Source: Muricoccus pecuniae (GTDB lineage: Bacteria; Pseudomonadota; Alphaproteobacteria; Acetobacterales; Acetobacteraceae). From it: 64,000 bases of DNA. The stretch is from the NCBI RefSeq assembly GCF_014199205.1, contig NZ_JACIJD010000010.1, positions 62,001-126,000 of the forward strand. Direction: 5' to 3'. Each line of letters starts with the position of its first letter. The first letter of the stretch is position 1. The translations under genes and the position numbers were made by a program. Under the pieces are notes generated by a model. The model was not told the origin of the DNA. It did not search any database and worked only from the letters and a program-made list of their open reading frames with translations. Shown in pieces: positions 27,909-42,410 of the stretch.

Positions 27909-28087
27909 CCCGTCGTCCGCTGGGCAAGAGGCGAGTTGGGCGTGTTGTCTCTGGCCTTGGCGTTCATGTAGACATCCGACGGTAGGGCGGAGCTGGCGGG
28001 GTTGTGGCCGTGTTGGACGGTAGAACGTTCAAGTTCCTGTCGAGCCAGGTGGACCGGGGGCTTGGACGTTTTCGGGGCGCATTACGT

Positions 28088-28132
28088 CTTTCCAAGCTGG
28101 CTGTGCGGGTTCGATTCCCGTCACCCGCTCCA
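28088..28132 (+). pseudogene. 3' fragment of tRNA-Gly(UCC), candidate attachment-site scar
   Basis: The sequence from the anticodon loop on is perfect tRNA-Gly: loop TTTCCAA (anticodon TCC), 3' stem strand GCTGG, variable CTGT, T-arm GCGGG TTCGATT CCCGT, acceptor strand CACCCGC, then TCCA. No D-arm, 5' acceptor GCGGGTG or 5' anticodon strand CCAGC is found upstream. The break in the anticodon loop is where many tyrosine integrases recombine in tRNA genes. In related bacteria a tRNA-Gly commonly precedes tuf, so this is its disrupted remainder. Confidence 0.7.
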
Positions 28133-28250
28133 GCCGCGCCAAGCGGTTTCGCACCCTGAAATCTGCTTCCGACACCATATAGCGATCAACAAAGCCTGCA
28201 CGGACGGGCAGGGGGCCCATGGCCCCTGGATGGGACAGGACTGGACGCGA

Positions 28251-29438
<1,188 letters not shown>

Positions 29439-29479
29439 GAGGCCGCTCGCCCCTCCTCTCCCGGAGGGGCGAATGGCTG

Positions 29480-29522
29480 AAAGCCCGGCTGCTGCCCGAT
29501 AAGGGCGGCAGCCGGGCTTTTT
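29480..29522 (+). terminator. Rho-independent terminator of tuf copy 1
   Basis: AAAGCCCGGCTGCTGCCC, loop GATAA, GGGCGGCAGCCGGGCTTT forms an 18-base stem with one G-U pair, followed by more T residues. A smaller hairpin (GCCCCTCC/GGAGGGGC) lies just before it. Confidence 0.9.
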
Positions 29523-29643
29523 CGTTCGTGCGCAGGGCTGGGACGGAGCGCCCCGTCCTATCCTGGCCGGGTCGGGCCCGAGAGGGCAGCCATGTACCGG
29601 CAAGCCCGGCCCTTCGGCGGGGCCAGCGGCCTGCCCGCGGGTC

Positions 29644-30705
29644 CTAGTCTCCCGCCGCCAGGCGAAGCCTCGGCCGGGCGGACGCGGCCATGCGGGCGAA
29701 GAGCGCCTCGTAGTCGGCCGCCATGCGGTCCGCCGTGAAGCGCTCCTCGAAGCGCGCCCGGATGCGGCCGCGGTCCAGTTCGCCCAGTCGCGCCACCGCC
29801 GCCGCGGCCTCCTCCTCGTTGCGGACGATGAAGCCGGTCAGCCCGTCCTCCACCACCTCCGGCACGGAGCCGGCGGGGTAGGCGATCACGGGCGTGCCGC
29901 AGGCCATGGCCTCGATCATCACGAGGCCGAAGGGCTCGGGCCAATCAATCGGCACCAGCAGGGCGCGGGCGTTGGAGAGGAAGCCGGGCTTCTGCCGGTC
30001 GCAGATCTCGCCGATGAAATCGACATGGGCCCCGCCCAGCAGGGGCTGGATCTCCTGGGCGAAGTATTCCGCATCCGCCCGGTCCACCTTGGCGGCGATC
30101 TTCAGCGGCACGCCCGCCATGCCGGCGATCTTGATCGCGCGGTCAGGGCGCTTCTCCGGCGCGATGCGCCCGAGGAAGGCGAGGTAGCCGTCCGAGCCGT
30201 CAGCCTGGGACGTCAGGAGGTCGCGCGGGAGGCCGTGATGAATGGTCGCGGCCCAGTTGGCGCGGGGCAGGGGCCGGCGCTGAGCGTCGGAGATGGAGAT
30301 CACCTTCGCCTCGGGGAAGGCGTCGAAGACCGGCTCCAGCTCCGGCAGGTCCAGCCGCCCGTGCAGCGTGGTCACCCAGGGGACCGACTGCCGGCTGAAG
30401 GAGGGGAAGGGCAGGTAGTCCAGGTGGAGGTGGATCACGTCGAACTCGTGCGCACGCCGCAGCACCGTCTCAAGCAGGAGGGTGTGGGGCGCCCCGGGGT
30501 CGCGCACCGTCGGGTCGAGCCGCAGGGCGCGCTCCCGCACCGGCACGAGCTTCGCCTTCGTCTCGGCGTCGCCCGTCGCGAAGAGGGTGACGTCGTGGCC
30601 CCGCTCCACCAGGGCTTCGGTGAGGAAGGAGACGATCCGCTCCGTTCCACCATAGAGCTTGGGGGGCACCGCCTCGTAGAGCGGCGCGACCTGCGCAATT
30701 CGCAT
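29644..30705 (-). CDS. Glycosyltransferase family 4-type
   Basis: A 353-residue GT-B glycosyltransferase. The start [23 protein letters not shown] at 30705 has AAGGAG upstream. The N-terminal acceptor half holds HLHLDYLPF and [12 protein letters not shown]. The C-terminal donor half holds [18 protein letters not shown] and [30 protein letters not shown], the E-x7-E sugar-nucleotide site. Substrate unknown; homologues act on small molecules or cell-surface glycans. It is divergent from the ABC exporter gene with 242 bases between. Confidence 0.9.
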   Translation of the reverse strand: MRIAQVAPLYEAVPPKLYGGTERIVSFLTEALVERGHDVTLFATGDAETKAKLVPVRERALRLDPTVRDPGAPHTLLLETVLRRAHEFDVIHLHLDYLPFPSFSRQSVPWVTTLHGRLDLPELEPVFDAFPEAKVISISDAQRRPLPRANWAATIHHGLPRDLLTSQADGSDGYLAFLGRIAPEKRPDRAIKIAGMAGVPLKIAAKVDRADAEYFAQEIQPLLGGAHVDFIGEICDRQKPGFLSNARALLVPIDWPEPFGLVMIEAMACGTPVIAYPAGSVPEVVEDGLTGFIVRNEEEAAAAVARLGELDRGRIRARFEERFTADRMAADYEALFARMAASARPRLRLAAGD

Positions 30706-30947
30706 CGGTTTCTCCTTCAGCGCCTTTCCTCCCGGCGTCATTTGCTCGCAAGCAACGCGGTGATTGGGGCAGCAAAGGGGCAGCGGCACCCAGATTTGGC
30801 CAGAAACCCGCGCGATCCCATGCGTTCTGCTGCTGTGACGTGGCCCGCCGAGGCCCGCACGGCCCCGCGGCATTCTTCGCCGCGGCAGGGGGGACCACAC
30901 CGACGCACGAACGATCGGGCCGCTGGTCCGGGCGAGAAGGAAAGTTC

Positions 30948-32795
30948 ATGTCGGCGACTGTTTTCGGCGTTTCACGCGATCCGCGTCCCAGCCCCGCCCT
31001 GCTTTCCAGCCCGCCGGCCGGGGTTGCCGGGCAGGAGCGCGAGAGCCTCGTCCGCTACGCCGAGCGCCCCATCGCCTTCCTCCTCCGCTACGTGCTGCTG
31101 CACCGCCTAGCCCATACGGTGGTGCTGCTGGCGGTCCTGGCAGCGGTGGGATGCTCGGTCGGCTCGCAATATGCCGTGAAGCACCTCGTGGACGTGCTCT
31201 CGGCCGGGCCGGGGAGCGGAAACGCGGCCTGGGTGGCGCTCGCGCTGCTCGCCGCCATCATCGCCGGCGACAACCTGCTCTGGCGCGTGGCCGGCTGGAT
31301 CTCGGCGGACAGCTTCACCCGCGTGACGGGGGACCTCCGGGCCGACCTGTTCCATCACCTCTCCGGCCACTCGCCCGATTATTTCGCGGACCGCTCGCCC
31401 GGCCTCATGGCGGGCCGCATCAGCGCGACCTCGAACGCGGCCTGGACCGTGCTCTCCACGATGACCTGGAACGCGCTCCCCCCGACGGTCGCGGTGCTCG
31501 TCGCCATCACCTTCCTGGCCACGGTGGACCCGGTGATGGCGGGGGTGCTCTTCGCCATCGCGAGCGCCATGGCGGTCCTCCTGACCTGGATGGCCGGGCG
31601 CGGGCGCGACCTGCACCAGGACTACGCGGCCAAGGCCGCCGCGGTGGATGGCGAGCTGGTGGACGTCGTCCAGAACATCGGCCTCGTCCGCGCCTTCGGC
31701 GCGACCATCCGGGAAAGGCAGCGCTTCGGCGCCACCGTGGGGAGCGAGGTCGCCTCCCGCCGCCGCAGCCTGCGCTACCTGGAGAAGCTGCGGCTCGCCC
31801 ATGCGGTGATGACCGCGCTGCTGACGGTCGGGCTGCTCTGCTGGGCGCTGATGCTCTGGCAGGCCGGGCGGGCCACCACGGGCGACATCGTGATGACCTG
31901 CGGCCTGGGCTTCACCATCCTGCACGGCACGCGCGACCTCGCCGTGGCGCTGGTGGACCTGATCCAGCACGTTGCCCGGCTCTCCGAGGCCGTGCGGGCG
32001 CTGCTCGTGCCGCATGCCCTGCCGGACCGGGCGGATGCCGCCCCCCTCCGGCCCCGCGGCGGCGCCGTGGCCTTCCAGAATGTCTCCTTCGCCTATCCCG
32101 GCACCGGCCATGTCCTGCGCCACTTCGACCTCTCCATCGCGCCGGGGGAGCGGGTGGGGCTGGTCGGGCGCTCCGGCTCCGGCAAGTCCACGGCTCTCGC
32201 CCTGCTCCAGCGCCTCGCCTCGCCGCAGTCCGGCCGGATCCTGATCGACGGGCAGGACATCGCCGGCACCACCCAGGCGAGCCTCGCCGCGATGATGGCG
32301 GTGGTCCCGCAGGACGTGTCGCTCTTCCAGCGCTCGGTGATGGAGAACATCCGCTACGGCCGCCCGGACGCGACCGACGCCGAGGTGATGCGCGCCGCCG
32401 AGGCCGCCCATTGCCGCGAGTTCATCGAGGCCCTGCCGCAGGGCTTTGACACCGAGGTCGGCCAGCGCGGCGCCCGCCTCTCCGGCGGGCAGCGGCAGCG
32501 CCTGGCTATCGCCCGCGCCCTGCTGAAGGACGCCCCGATCCTGCTGCTGGACGAGGCCACCTCGGCGCTGGACACCGAATCGGAGATGGCCGTGCAGGCG
32601 GCGCTGGAGCGGCTGATGCGCGGCCGCACCGTCATCGCCATCGCCCATCGCCTGGGCACCCTGAGGGGCTTCGACCGCATCGTGGTGGTGGGGGAGGGGC
32701 AGGTTCGGGAGCAGGGCTCCCCGGCCGAGCTGGCCTCCCAGCCCGGCCTCTATCGCGATCTCCTGGAGGGACAGGGCCTCAGCGCCGCGGCCTGA
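30948..32795 (+). CDS. ABC exporter, fused permease and ATPase
   Basis: A 615-residue half-transporter of the MsbA/lipid-multidrug exporter class. Six membrane helices lie in residues about 45-340, then the nucleotide-binding domain with Walker A GRSGSGKST (about 407), signature LSGGQRQRLAIARAL (about 511), Walker B ILLLDEATSALD (about 532) and H-loop IAIAHRLGTL. ATG 30948 follows AGAAGGAAAG. It would act as a homodimer. The substrate cannot be told; the glycosyltransferase next door suggests envelope lipids or glycans. Confidence 0.92.
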   Translation: MSATVFGVSRDPRPSPALLSSPPAGVAGQERESLVRYAERPIAFLLRYVLLHRLAHTVVLLAVLAAVGCSVGSQYAVKHLVDVLSAGPGSGNAAWVALALLAAIIAGDNLLWRVAGWISADSFTRVTGDLRADLFHHLSGHSPDYFADRSPGLMAGRISATSNAAWTVLSTMTWNALPPTVAVLVAITFLATVDPVMAGVLFAIASAMAVLLTWMAGRGRDLHQDYAAKAAAVDGELVDVVQNIGLVRAFGATIRERQRFGATVGSEVASRRRSLRYLEKLRLAHAVMTALLTVGLLCWALMLWQAGRATTGDIVMTCGLGFTILHGTRDLAVALVDLIQHVARLSEAVRALLVPHALPDRADAAPLRPRGGAVAFQNVSFAYPGTGHVLRHFDLSIAPGERVGLVGRSGSGKSTALALLQRLASPQSGRILIDGQDIAGTTQASLAAMMAVVPQDVSLFQRSVMENIRYGRPDATDAEVMRAAEAAHCREFIEALPQGFDTEVGQRGARLSGGQRQRLAIARALLKDAPILLLDEATSALDTESEMAVQAALERLMRGRTVIAIAHRLGTLRGFDRIVVVGEGQVREQGSPAELASQPGLYRDLLEGQGLSAAA

Positions 32796-32867
32796 TCCCT
32801 CGCCGCCGGCGCCACCGGGCTGGACAAGCGCTGCCGCTGAAAGGACAACCGGCCTGTCACAGCCCCA

Positions 32868-33311
32868 ATGAGACGCGGCATGGCCGAGCGCGATAGGATT
32901 CGATTGGCCGGCTTCTGGACGCGGCTGGCCGCGCAGTTCCTGGACGCGGCCTGGATGCTGCCCCTGGGAATCGGCTTCGTCATGGTCGGCGAGTTCGTGC
33001 AGGGCGGGCGGGGCCTCTCGCCCGGGGCGGACGTCCTTCTCCAGTTCATCTCCGCCCTGATCATCCTCATCTTCTGGGCCGCGCGGCAGGCCACGCCGGG
33101 CAAGATCCTGCTGCGGCTCCGCGTGGTGGACGCGGAGAACGGGACGACCCCGCCCTGGCCGCGGCTCGTGGCGCGCTATCTCGGCTACATCGTCTCGGGC
33201 CTGCCCCTGGGCCTCGGGTATCTCTGGATGCTCTGGGATCCCCGCAAGCAGTGCTGGCACGACCGAATCGCCCGCACCCTGGTGGTTCAGGACCCTCCCC
33301 AGGGGGGCTGA
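32868..33311 (+). CDS. RDD-family membrane protein
   Basis: A 147-residue protein with the RDD domain: GFWTRLAAQFLDAAWMLPLG (R..D), TPGKILLRLRVVDAENG in the middle loop, and LWMLWDPRKQCWHDRIARTLVV at the end. Three hydrophobic segments. Function of the family is mostly unknown; transport roles have been proposed. Start at 32868 is tentative, with another ATG at 32880. Confidence 0.85.
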   Translation: MRRGMAERDRIRLAGFWTRLAAQFLDAAWMLPLGIGFVMVGEFVQGGRGLSPGADVLLQFISALIILIFWAARQATPGKILLRLRVVDAENGTTPPWPRLVARYLGYIVSGLPLGLGYLWMLWDPRKQCWHDRIARTLVVQDPPQGG

Positions 33312-33417
33312 AGCGCCCCTGCGCGATATTTCCGGCGGGGAGGCGCAACCTCGCCGCGCGCGGCCTCTCGACAGCCGCCGCGCCTTGCCGTAAGGCACGC
33401 CCCCTGCGCGGCCCGCT

Positions 33418-33494
33418 AGGGGCGTAGCTCAATTGGCTAGAGCGCCGGTCTCCAAAACCGGAGGTTGGGGGTTCGAGACCCTCCGCCCCTGCCA
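33418..33494 (+). tRNA. tRNA-Trp (anticodon CCA)
   Basis: Full cloverleaf. The acceptor is AGGGGCG / CGCCCCT, the D-arm is GCTC...GAGC, the anticodon stem is CCGGT / ACCGG with loop CTCCAAA (anticodon CCA), and the T-arm is GGGGG TTCGAGA CCCTC. Discriminator G and encoded CCA follow. Directly precedes secE, the usual order in alphaproteobacteria. Confidence 0.97.
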
Positions 33495-33599
33495 GGGCGG
33501 GCCGCGCATGACCATTTTCACGGGCAACGCGCCCTGGTGGTCCAGGGCGGTCCCGCAGCGGGGCGTAACTGGGCCCTGGGCAGCCGGGAGGGGCCTGAC

Positions 33600-33794
33600 G
33601 TGGCCGGTTTCAACCCCGCAGGCTATCTGCGAGACGTTCGGCAGGAGATCGGCCGGGTCACCTGGCCCAGCCGCAAGGAAACCCTGATCACCACCGGGCT
33701 GGTGCTGGCGCTCTCGGCGCTGGCGGCGGTCTTCTTCCTGGTGACGGACTGGGTCATCCAGCTCCTCATGCGCCTCCTCTTCGGATTCGCCTGA
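33600..33794 (+). CDS. secE: Preprotein translocase subunit SecE
   Basis: A 64-residue single-spanning subunit of the SecYEG channel. The amphipathic part YLRDVRQEIGRVTWPSRKETL carries the conserved TWPSRKE motif, followed by the helix LITTGLVLALSALAAVFFLVTDW. GTG start at 33600 with GGGAGGGG upstream. Lies between tRNA-Trp and nusG as expected. Confidence 0.95.
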   Translation: MAGFNPAGYLRDVRQEIGRVTWPSRKETLITTGLVLALSALAAVFFLVTDWVIQLLMRLLFGFA

Positions 33795-33882
33795 AGACAG
33801 AGGGTTATTCGGCGCGCCGCCGGAGGCCGGGCGAACTGCCCGGGCCGGAGGCGGGGCGCCACAGATCGGGAGCTTCGCGGCC

Positions 33883-34419
33883 ATGGCCGACAAGAAGTGG
33901 TACGTTGTCCACGTCTATTCCGGCTTCGAGAAGAAGATCGCCGGCCAGATCAAGGAGCAGGCTGCCCAGAAGGGCCTGGCCGACAAGATCGAGGACGTGC
34001 TCGTCCCCTCCGAGGAGGTGGTCGAGGTGCGCCGCGGCCAGAAGGTGAACTCCGAGCGCAAGTTCTTCCCGGGCTATGTGCTCGTGAAGATGGAGATGAC
34101 CGACGACGCCTGGCACCTCGTGAAGGATACGCCGAAGGTCACCGGCTTCCTCGGCGCCCGCAACAAGCCCAGCCCGATCCCGGAGCGCGAGGCGATGCGG
34201 ATGCTCCAGCAGGTCCAGGACAACGCCGAGAAGCCCCGCCGCCCCTCCATCACCTTCGAGGTGGGCGAGAATGTCCGCGTGGCCGACGGCCCCTTCACCT
34301 CCTTCAACGGCGTGATCGAGGAGGTGGACGAGGAGAAGGGCCGGGTGAAGGTCTCCGTCTCCATCTTCGGCCGCGCGACGCCCGTGGAACTGGAATACGG
34401 GCAGGTCGAGAAGGCCTGA
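33883..34419 (+). CDS. nusG: Transcription elongation/antitermination factor NusG
   Basis: A 178-residue NusG. The NGN domain opens with KKWYVVHVYSGFEKKI and includes RKFFPGYVLVKMEM; the KOW domain is at the C terminus (FEVGENVRVADGPFTSFNGVIEEVD). It binds RNA polymerase and Rho or S10 and links transcription to translation. 88 bases after secE. Normal length. Confidence 0.97.
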   Translation: MADKKWYVVHVYSGFEKKIAGQIKEQAAQKGLADKIEDVLVPSEEVVEVRRGQKVNSERKFFPGYVLVKMEMTDDAWHLVKDTPKVTGFLGARNKPSPIPEREAMRMLQQVQDNAEKPRRPSITFEVGENVRVADGPFTSFNGVIEEVDEEKGRVKVSVSIFGRATPVELEYGQVEKA

Positions 34420-34520
34420 GCCCGGCGGGGCTGCCCTCCGTCGGCGAGGGTGGCCCGCGGCCAGCTTGACTATCCCCCGGGGCCGTGGTGCGGACGCCGC
34501 TTCCGCACCAAGGCAGGCCC

Positions 34521-35288
34521 ATGCGCGTTCCCACCCCGAATCCACCGCCCGGCATCATCGGCCACAACAGGACGATGCTGACGCCCAACTACTGCGTCTT
34601 CCCGGCCGAAGGAATCATGGACAGCCTCCTGCCGAACTGGCCGGGCTGCATCGTGCGGTTCCAGACCAGTCGGCAGATGGGCGCGAGCTTCGCCCAGGCC
34701 CTGCTCATCCTCCCCGCCGGGGCCGGGAGCACGGGGCCGGTCGATGACGGGGTGCAGGCCTTCCTCTATGTCCGGTCCGGGACGCTCGAGGTGACGGTAG
34801 GGGGTGAAACCCACGCCTTGCCGCCAGGCGGCTACGTCTACGTCCCCCAGGGCACCCCCTACGTCGTGCGGAATGCCGGGGCCGAGGAGGCGCGGGCCAT
34901 CTGGGTGCGCAAGCCCTACCAGCCCGCCGCCAGCGTGCCGGCTCCGAAAGTGATCCTGGGGCATCGCGACACGGCCATGCGAGAGGACAGCGGGCCCCGC
35001 TGGCGCTTCTGCCTTCTCGGCCTTCGCGAGATGCCGATGGATTTCGAGATGAACATCATGTGCTACGCGCCCGGCGCCCATTTCTGGTGCGTCGAGACGC
35101 ATGTGATGGAGCACGGGATGGTCATGCTGCAGGGCCAGGCGCTGCAGCTTCTCGGGCGCGACTGGCACGAGCTCTGGACCGACGATTTCGTCTGGATGGG
35201 GCCCTATGTTCCCCAGCAGATCTACGCGACGGGGGGCGAGACCTGCGAGTACCTGCTCTACAAGGACGTGAACCGGGACGTGATCTGA
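34521..35288 (+). CDS. allE: (S)-ureidoglycine aminohydrolase, bicupin
   Basis: A 255-residue bicupin that turns (S)-ureidoglycine into ureidoglycolate and ammonia in purine/allantoin breakdown. The second cupin holds the Mn ligands of the family: ETHVMEH (Glu192, His194, His198) and PQQIYATG (Gln233). The N-terminal cupin has LLILPAGAGSTGPVDDGVQAFLYVRSGTLEVTVGG as its domain region. AAGGCAGG precedes ATG 34521. It sits between nusG and rplK, where no such gene is usually found, on the same strand. No other allantoin genes are in the window. Confidence 0.88.
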   Translation: MRVPTPNPPPGIIGHNRTMLTPNYCVFPAEGIMDSLLPNWPGCIVRFQTSRQMGASFAQALLILPAGAGSTGPVDDGVQAFLYVRSGTLEVTVGGETHALPPGGYVYVPQGTPYVVRNAGAEEARAIWVRKPYQPAASVPAPKVILGHRDTAMREDSGPRWRFCLLGLREMPMDFEMNIMCYAPGAHFWCVETHVMEHGMVMLQGQALQLLGRDWHELWTDDFVWMGPYVPQQIYATGGETCEYLLYKDVNRDVI

Positions 35289-35357
35289 CCATCCAGGGCG
35301 GCGGTGGGGCATGGGGCAACCGTTTCGCCCGCCCCGGGTGAGGTTGGTCCTATTTCG

Positions 35358-35387
35358 CTGGACTCTGCGGTCAGCGCCCTCTATATG
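35358..35387 (+). promoter_or_regulatory. Candidate promoter of rplK operon
   Basis: CTGGAC (35358-35363), 18-base spacer and TATATG (35382-35387), about 140 bases before rplK in a 239-base intergenic region. It would restore separate transcription of the ribosomal genes after the inserted aminohydrolase gene. Sequence match only. Confidence 0.35.
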
Positions 35388-35527
35388 CGGCCCCCGCGCC
35401 GGCCGGGCTGGGGGCTTCCCCGCCCGGCCGCCGCGCGTTTCAGGAACGCGGGAGGTCCGGCCCCAGACCATCGGGGATGCCGGGCCGCCACCACCGCGGG
35501 CCTCCGATTTGAGGAGAGCAACAGAGC

Positions 35528-35962
35528 ATGGCGAAGAAGATCGTCGGCTACATCAAGCTGCAGATCCCGGCCGCCAAGGCGAACCCGTCGCCGCCGGTCG
35601 GTCCCGCGCTGGGTCAGCGCGGCCTGAACATCATGCAGTTCGTCAAGGAGTTCAACGCGGCCACCCAGGGCATGGAGCCCGGGACCCCGACGCCGGTGGT
35701 CATCACCGCCTATTCGGACCGCACCTTCTCCTTCATCACGAAGACCCCGCCCAACACCTACTTCCTGCTCAAGGCAGCCAAGCTCGAGAAGGGCAGCCAG
35801 ACCCCGGGCAAGGGCGGCGTGGTCGGGCGCGTGACGAAGTCGCAGCTCGCCGAGATCGCCAAGGTGAAGATGAAGGACATGAACTGCGACACCGAAGAGG
35901 CCGCGGTTCGCATGCTGGCCGGCTCCGCCCGCGCCATGGGCATGAGCGTGGTGGAGGGCTGA
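35528..35962 (+). CDS. rplK: 50S ribosomal protein L11
   Basis: 144 residues, complete. [20 protein letters not shown] and [17 protein letters not shown] form the N-terminal domain bound by release factors and thiopeptides; the C-terminal 23S-binding part has [12 protein letters not shown] and [17 protein letters not shown] precedes the ATG. First ribosomal gene of the rplKAJL-rpoBC set, 3 bases before rplA. Confidence 0.98.
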   Translation: MAKKIVGYIKLQIPAAKANPSPPVGPALGQRGLNIMQFVKEFNAATQGMEPGTPTPVVITAYSDRTFSFITKTPPNTYFLLKAAKLEKGSQTPGKGGVVGRVTKSQLAEIAKVKMKDMNCDTEEAAVRMLAGSARAMGMSVVEG

Positions 35963-35965
35963 TCG

Positions 35966-36661
35966 ATGGCTAAGCAGGGCAAGCGTCTCCGCAAGATTGC
36001 CGAGGGCCTGGACCTCGAGAAGAACCTCCCGCTGGCCGAGGCCATCGCGACGGCCAAGTCCAGTGCCAACGCCAAGTTTGACGAGACGATCGAGATCTCG
36101 ATGAACCTCGGCATCGATCCCCGCCACGCCGACCAGATGGTTCGCGGCGTGGTCGGCCTGCCGAACGGCACGGGCAAGACCGTCCGCGTGGGCGTCTTCG
36201 CCCGCGGCCCGAAGGCCGATGAGGCCCGCGCCGCCGGTGCCGACGTGGTGGGCGCCGAGGACCTGCTGGAGGCCGTGCAGGGTGGGACGATCGACTTCGA
36301 CCGCTGCATCGCGACCCCGGACATGATGGGCATCGTCGGCCGCCTGGGTAAGATCCTCGGCCCGCGCGGCCTGATGCCGAACCCTAAGCTCGGCACCGTC
36401 ACCATGGATGTCCGCGGCGCCGTGACGGCGGCCAAGGCCGGCCAGGTGGAGTTCCGCGCCGAGAAGGCCGGCATCGTGCATGCCGGCATTGGGAAGGCGA
36501 GCTTCGAGGCCGACAAGCTGCTCGAGAACGCCCGCGCCTTCGTGGACGCCATCCAGCGTGCCCGCCCGACCGGTGCCAAGGGCACCTATGTGAAGAAGGT
36601 GGCCGTGTCCTCCTCCATGGGCCCCGGCATCAAGGTGGACGTGGCGAGCCTCACGGCCTGA
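35966..36661 (+). CDS. rplA: 50S ribosomal protein L1
   Basis: 231 residues. The signature [20 protein letters not shown] is intact, as is the N-terminal [15 protein letters not shown]1 forms the mobile stalk at the E site, and in many bacteria it represses its own operon by binding the mRNA. Starts 3 bases after rplK, so the two are cotranslated. Confidence 0.98.
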   Translation: MAKQGKRLRKIAEGLDLEKNLPLAEAIATAKSSANAKFDETIEISMNLGIDPRHADQMVRGVVGLPNGTGKTVRVGVFARGPKADEARAAGADVVGAEDLLEAVQGGTIDFDRCIATPDMMGIVGRLGKILGPRGLMPNPKLGTVTMDVRGAVTAAKAGQVEFRAEKAGIVHAGIGKASFEADKLLENARAFVDAIQRARPTGAKGTYVKKVAVSSSMGPGIKVDVASLTA

Positions 36662-36668
36662 GTTTGTC

Positions 36669-36690
36669 GCCCCGGGCCTCGGCCCGGGGC
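36669..36690 (+). terminator. Hairpin after rplA
   Basis: GCCCCGGGCC-TC-GGCCCGGGGC, a perfect 10-base stem right after the rplA stop, followed by a second hairpin (CCTGCCCC/GGGGCAGG, 36701-36718). No T-run. May be a partial terminator or an RNA processing site between rplKA and rplJL. Confidence 0.5.
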
Positions 36691-36978
36691 ACGAGATACG
36701 CCTGCCCCCAGGGGCAGGCGGGCAGGGCGGGGAAACCCGCCTGACCTGTCCGAGACCTGGTGTGCCCCTTTCGCAATGATCGGGGCTTGATGGGCGAGAG
36801 CCCGCAACGGGGAGACGGGGTGCCAGAGACGATGATCCGCCGGTTCCTCGGCGGGCTTGGCTTGGCTTCCGGCTTATTTCTGACAGGCGAACCGAGGTGG
36901 CCTCTCCATGAGAGGCTGCCTCTGCGTGAACCGGCCGGCTCCCCTCCACCAGGGGCCGGTTATTCGTAGGAGACGGGA
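36691..36978 (+). promoter_or_regulatory. Leader region of rplJ, probable L10 autoregulatory leader
   Basis: A 317-base gene-free gap before rplJ, where bacteria usually encode the L10(L12)-binding leader. Several GC-rich hairpins are visible, among them GGGCGAGAGCCC (36791-36802) and a long stem AACCGGCC...GGCCGGTT just before the GTAGGAGAC ribosome site. I assign it by position and structure; the K-turn consensus was not checked. Confidence 0.45.
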
Positions 36979-37530
36979 ATGGACCGTACGGAGAAGCGCG
37001 AGTTCGTCGCCACCCTCGGTTCGGTGTTCGCCGACACCTCCTTCGTGCTCGTCGCCCAGAACAATGGGCTGACGGTCGCGGCGGTGGATGATCTGCGTCG
37101 CCGGATGCGGGCGGCTGGTGCGACGTACAAGGTCGCTAAGAACCGGCTGGCCACTCTCGCCCTCGACGGCACCCGCTTCCAGGGCATTTCGCCGCTGCTG
37201 AAGGGTCCGACCGCGCTCGCGTGGTCGAAGGATCCGGTGGCTGTGGCGAAGACCGCCGTGGAGTTCGCCAGGGGTAACGACAAGTTCGTGATCCTGGGCG
37301 GGGCGATCGGAACGCAGACCCTGGACGTCAATGGCGTCAAGGCTCTGTCCGAGTTGCCCTCGCTCGAGACGCTGCGGGCGCAGCTGCTGGGTCTGATTCA
37401 GACCCCGGCGACGCGCATCGCGGGCGTGCTGCAGGCTCCGGCCGGGCAGCTGGCGCGGGTGTTCAAGGCCTATGCCGACGCTTCTGAAAAGAGCGGCGAT
37501 GGGTCTGCCGAGGGCGCGGAAGCCGCCTGA
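36979..37530 (+). CDS. rplJ: 50S ribosomal protein L10
   Basis: 183 residues. N-terminal rRNA-binding domain [17 protein letters not shown] and [19 protein letters not shown]; the C-terminal helix binds L7/L12 dimers of the stalk. TAGGAGAC precedes the ATG. Likely feedback regulator of its own leader. Confidence 0.97.
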   Translation: MDRTEKREFVATLGSVFADTSFVLVAQNNGLTVAAVDDLRRRMRAAGATYKVAKNRLATLALDGTRFQGISPLLKGPTALAWSKDPVAVAKTAVEFARGNDKFVILGGAIGTQTLDVNGVKALSELPSLETLRAQLLGLIQTPATRIAGVLQAPAGQLARVFKAYADASEKSGDGSAEGAEAA

Positions 37531-37614
37531 TATCCCGCGACTCTGGGCGGCCTGAAAGGGTGACAGCCGGGGTTGCAAACTTCAAGCCAAGTCATTAGAT
37601 CGAAGGACATAATC

Positions 37615-37998
37615 ATGGCCGATCTCGCGAAGCTCGTTGACGAGCTGTCCTCCCTCACCGTCCTGGAGGCCGCCGAGCTCTCCAAGATGCTCGAGGAGAA
37701 GTGGGGCGTCTCCGCCGCGGCGCCTGTCGCCGTGGCTGCCGCTCCGGCTGCCGGCGGTGGCGCTGCCGCCGCTCCGGCCGAGGAGCAGACGGAGTTCACC
37801 GTCATCCTCGCCGCTGGCGGTGACAAGAAGATCAACGTCATCAAGGAGATCCGCACGATCACCGGCCTGGGCCTGAAGGAGGCCAAGGACCTGGTCGAGG
37901 GCGCTCCGAAGACCGTGAAGGAAGGCGTCTCCAAGGACGAGGCGGAGAAGATCCGCAAGGTCCTCGAGGAGAACGGCGCCAAGGTTGAGGTCAAGTAA
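37615..37998 (+). CDS. rplL: 50S ribosomal protein L7/L12
   Basis: 127 residues: N-terminal dimerisation domain ([22 protein letters not shown]), Ala/Pro/Gly hinge, and C-terminal factor-binding domain ([21 protein letters not shown]). Start at 37615 fits the family and has GAAGGAC upstream. Recruits EF-Tu, EF-G and other GTPases to the ribosome. Confidence 0.98.
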   Translation: MADLAKLVDELSSLTVLEAAELSKMLEEKWGVSAAAPVAVAAAPAAGGGAAAAPAEEQTEFTVILAAGGDKKINVIKEIRTITGLGLKEAKDLVEGAPKTVKEGVSKDEAEKIRKVLEENGAKVEVK

Positions 37999-38014
37999 GA
38001 CCTTGATCGACTTC

Positions 38015-38039
38015 TCCCCCGGCCCGGTTGGCCGGGGGA
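38015..38039 (+). terminator. Attenuator-like hairpin between rplL and rpoB
   Basis: CCCCCGGCC, loop CGGTT, GGCCGGGGG 17 bases after rplL and about 155 bases before rpoB. No T-run follows. A partial terminator at this position is known in many bacteria and sets the ratio of stalk protein to polymerase subunits. Confidence 0.55.
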
Positions 38040-38195
38040 ACCGAGTGGTTTGATAGGGCCGGGCGGAGACCTACGGGTTTCCGCCCGCGCCCGCTTTTCG
38101 CCGGATGGGGGGTGCCATCCGGTGGGTCTTCGGGAGGGGCGGGGCACGTGGCGGTGCCCTCTGCTTCCCGGGTGGTGAGAGGACGCAGGGCTGGC

Positions 38196-42389
<4,194 letters not shown>

Positions 42390-42410
42390 TCAGACACTGA
42401 CAAGGATCGC

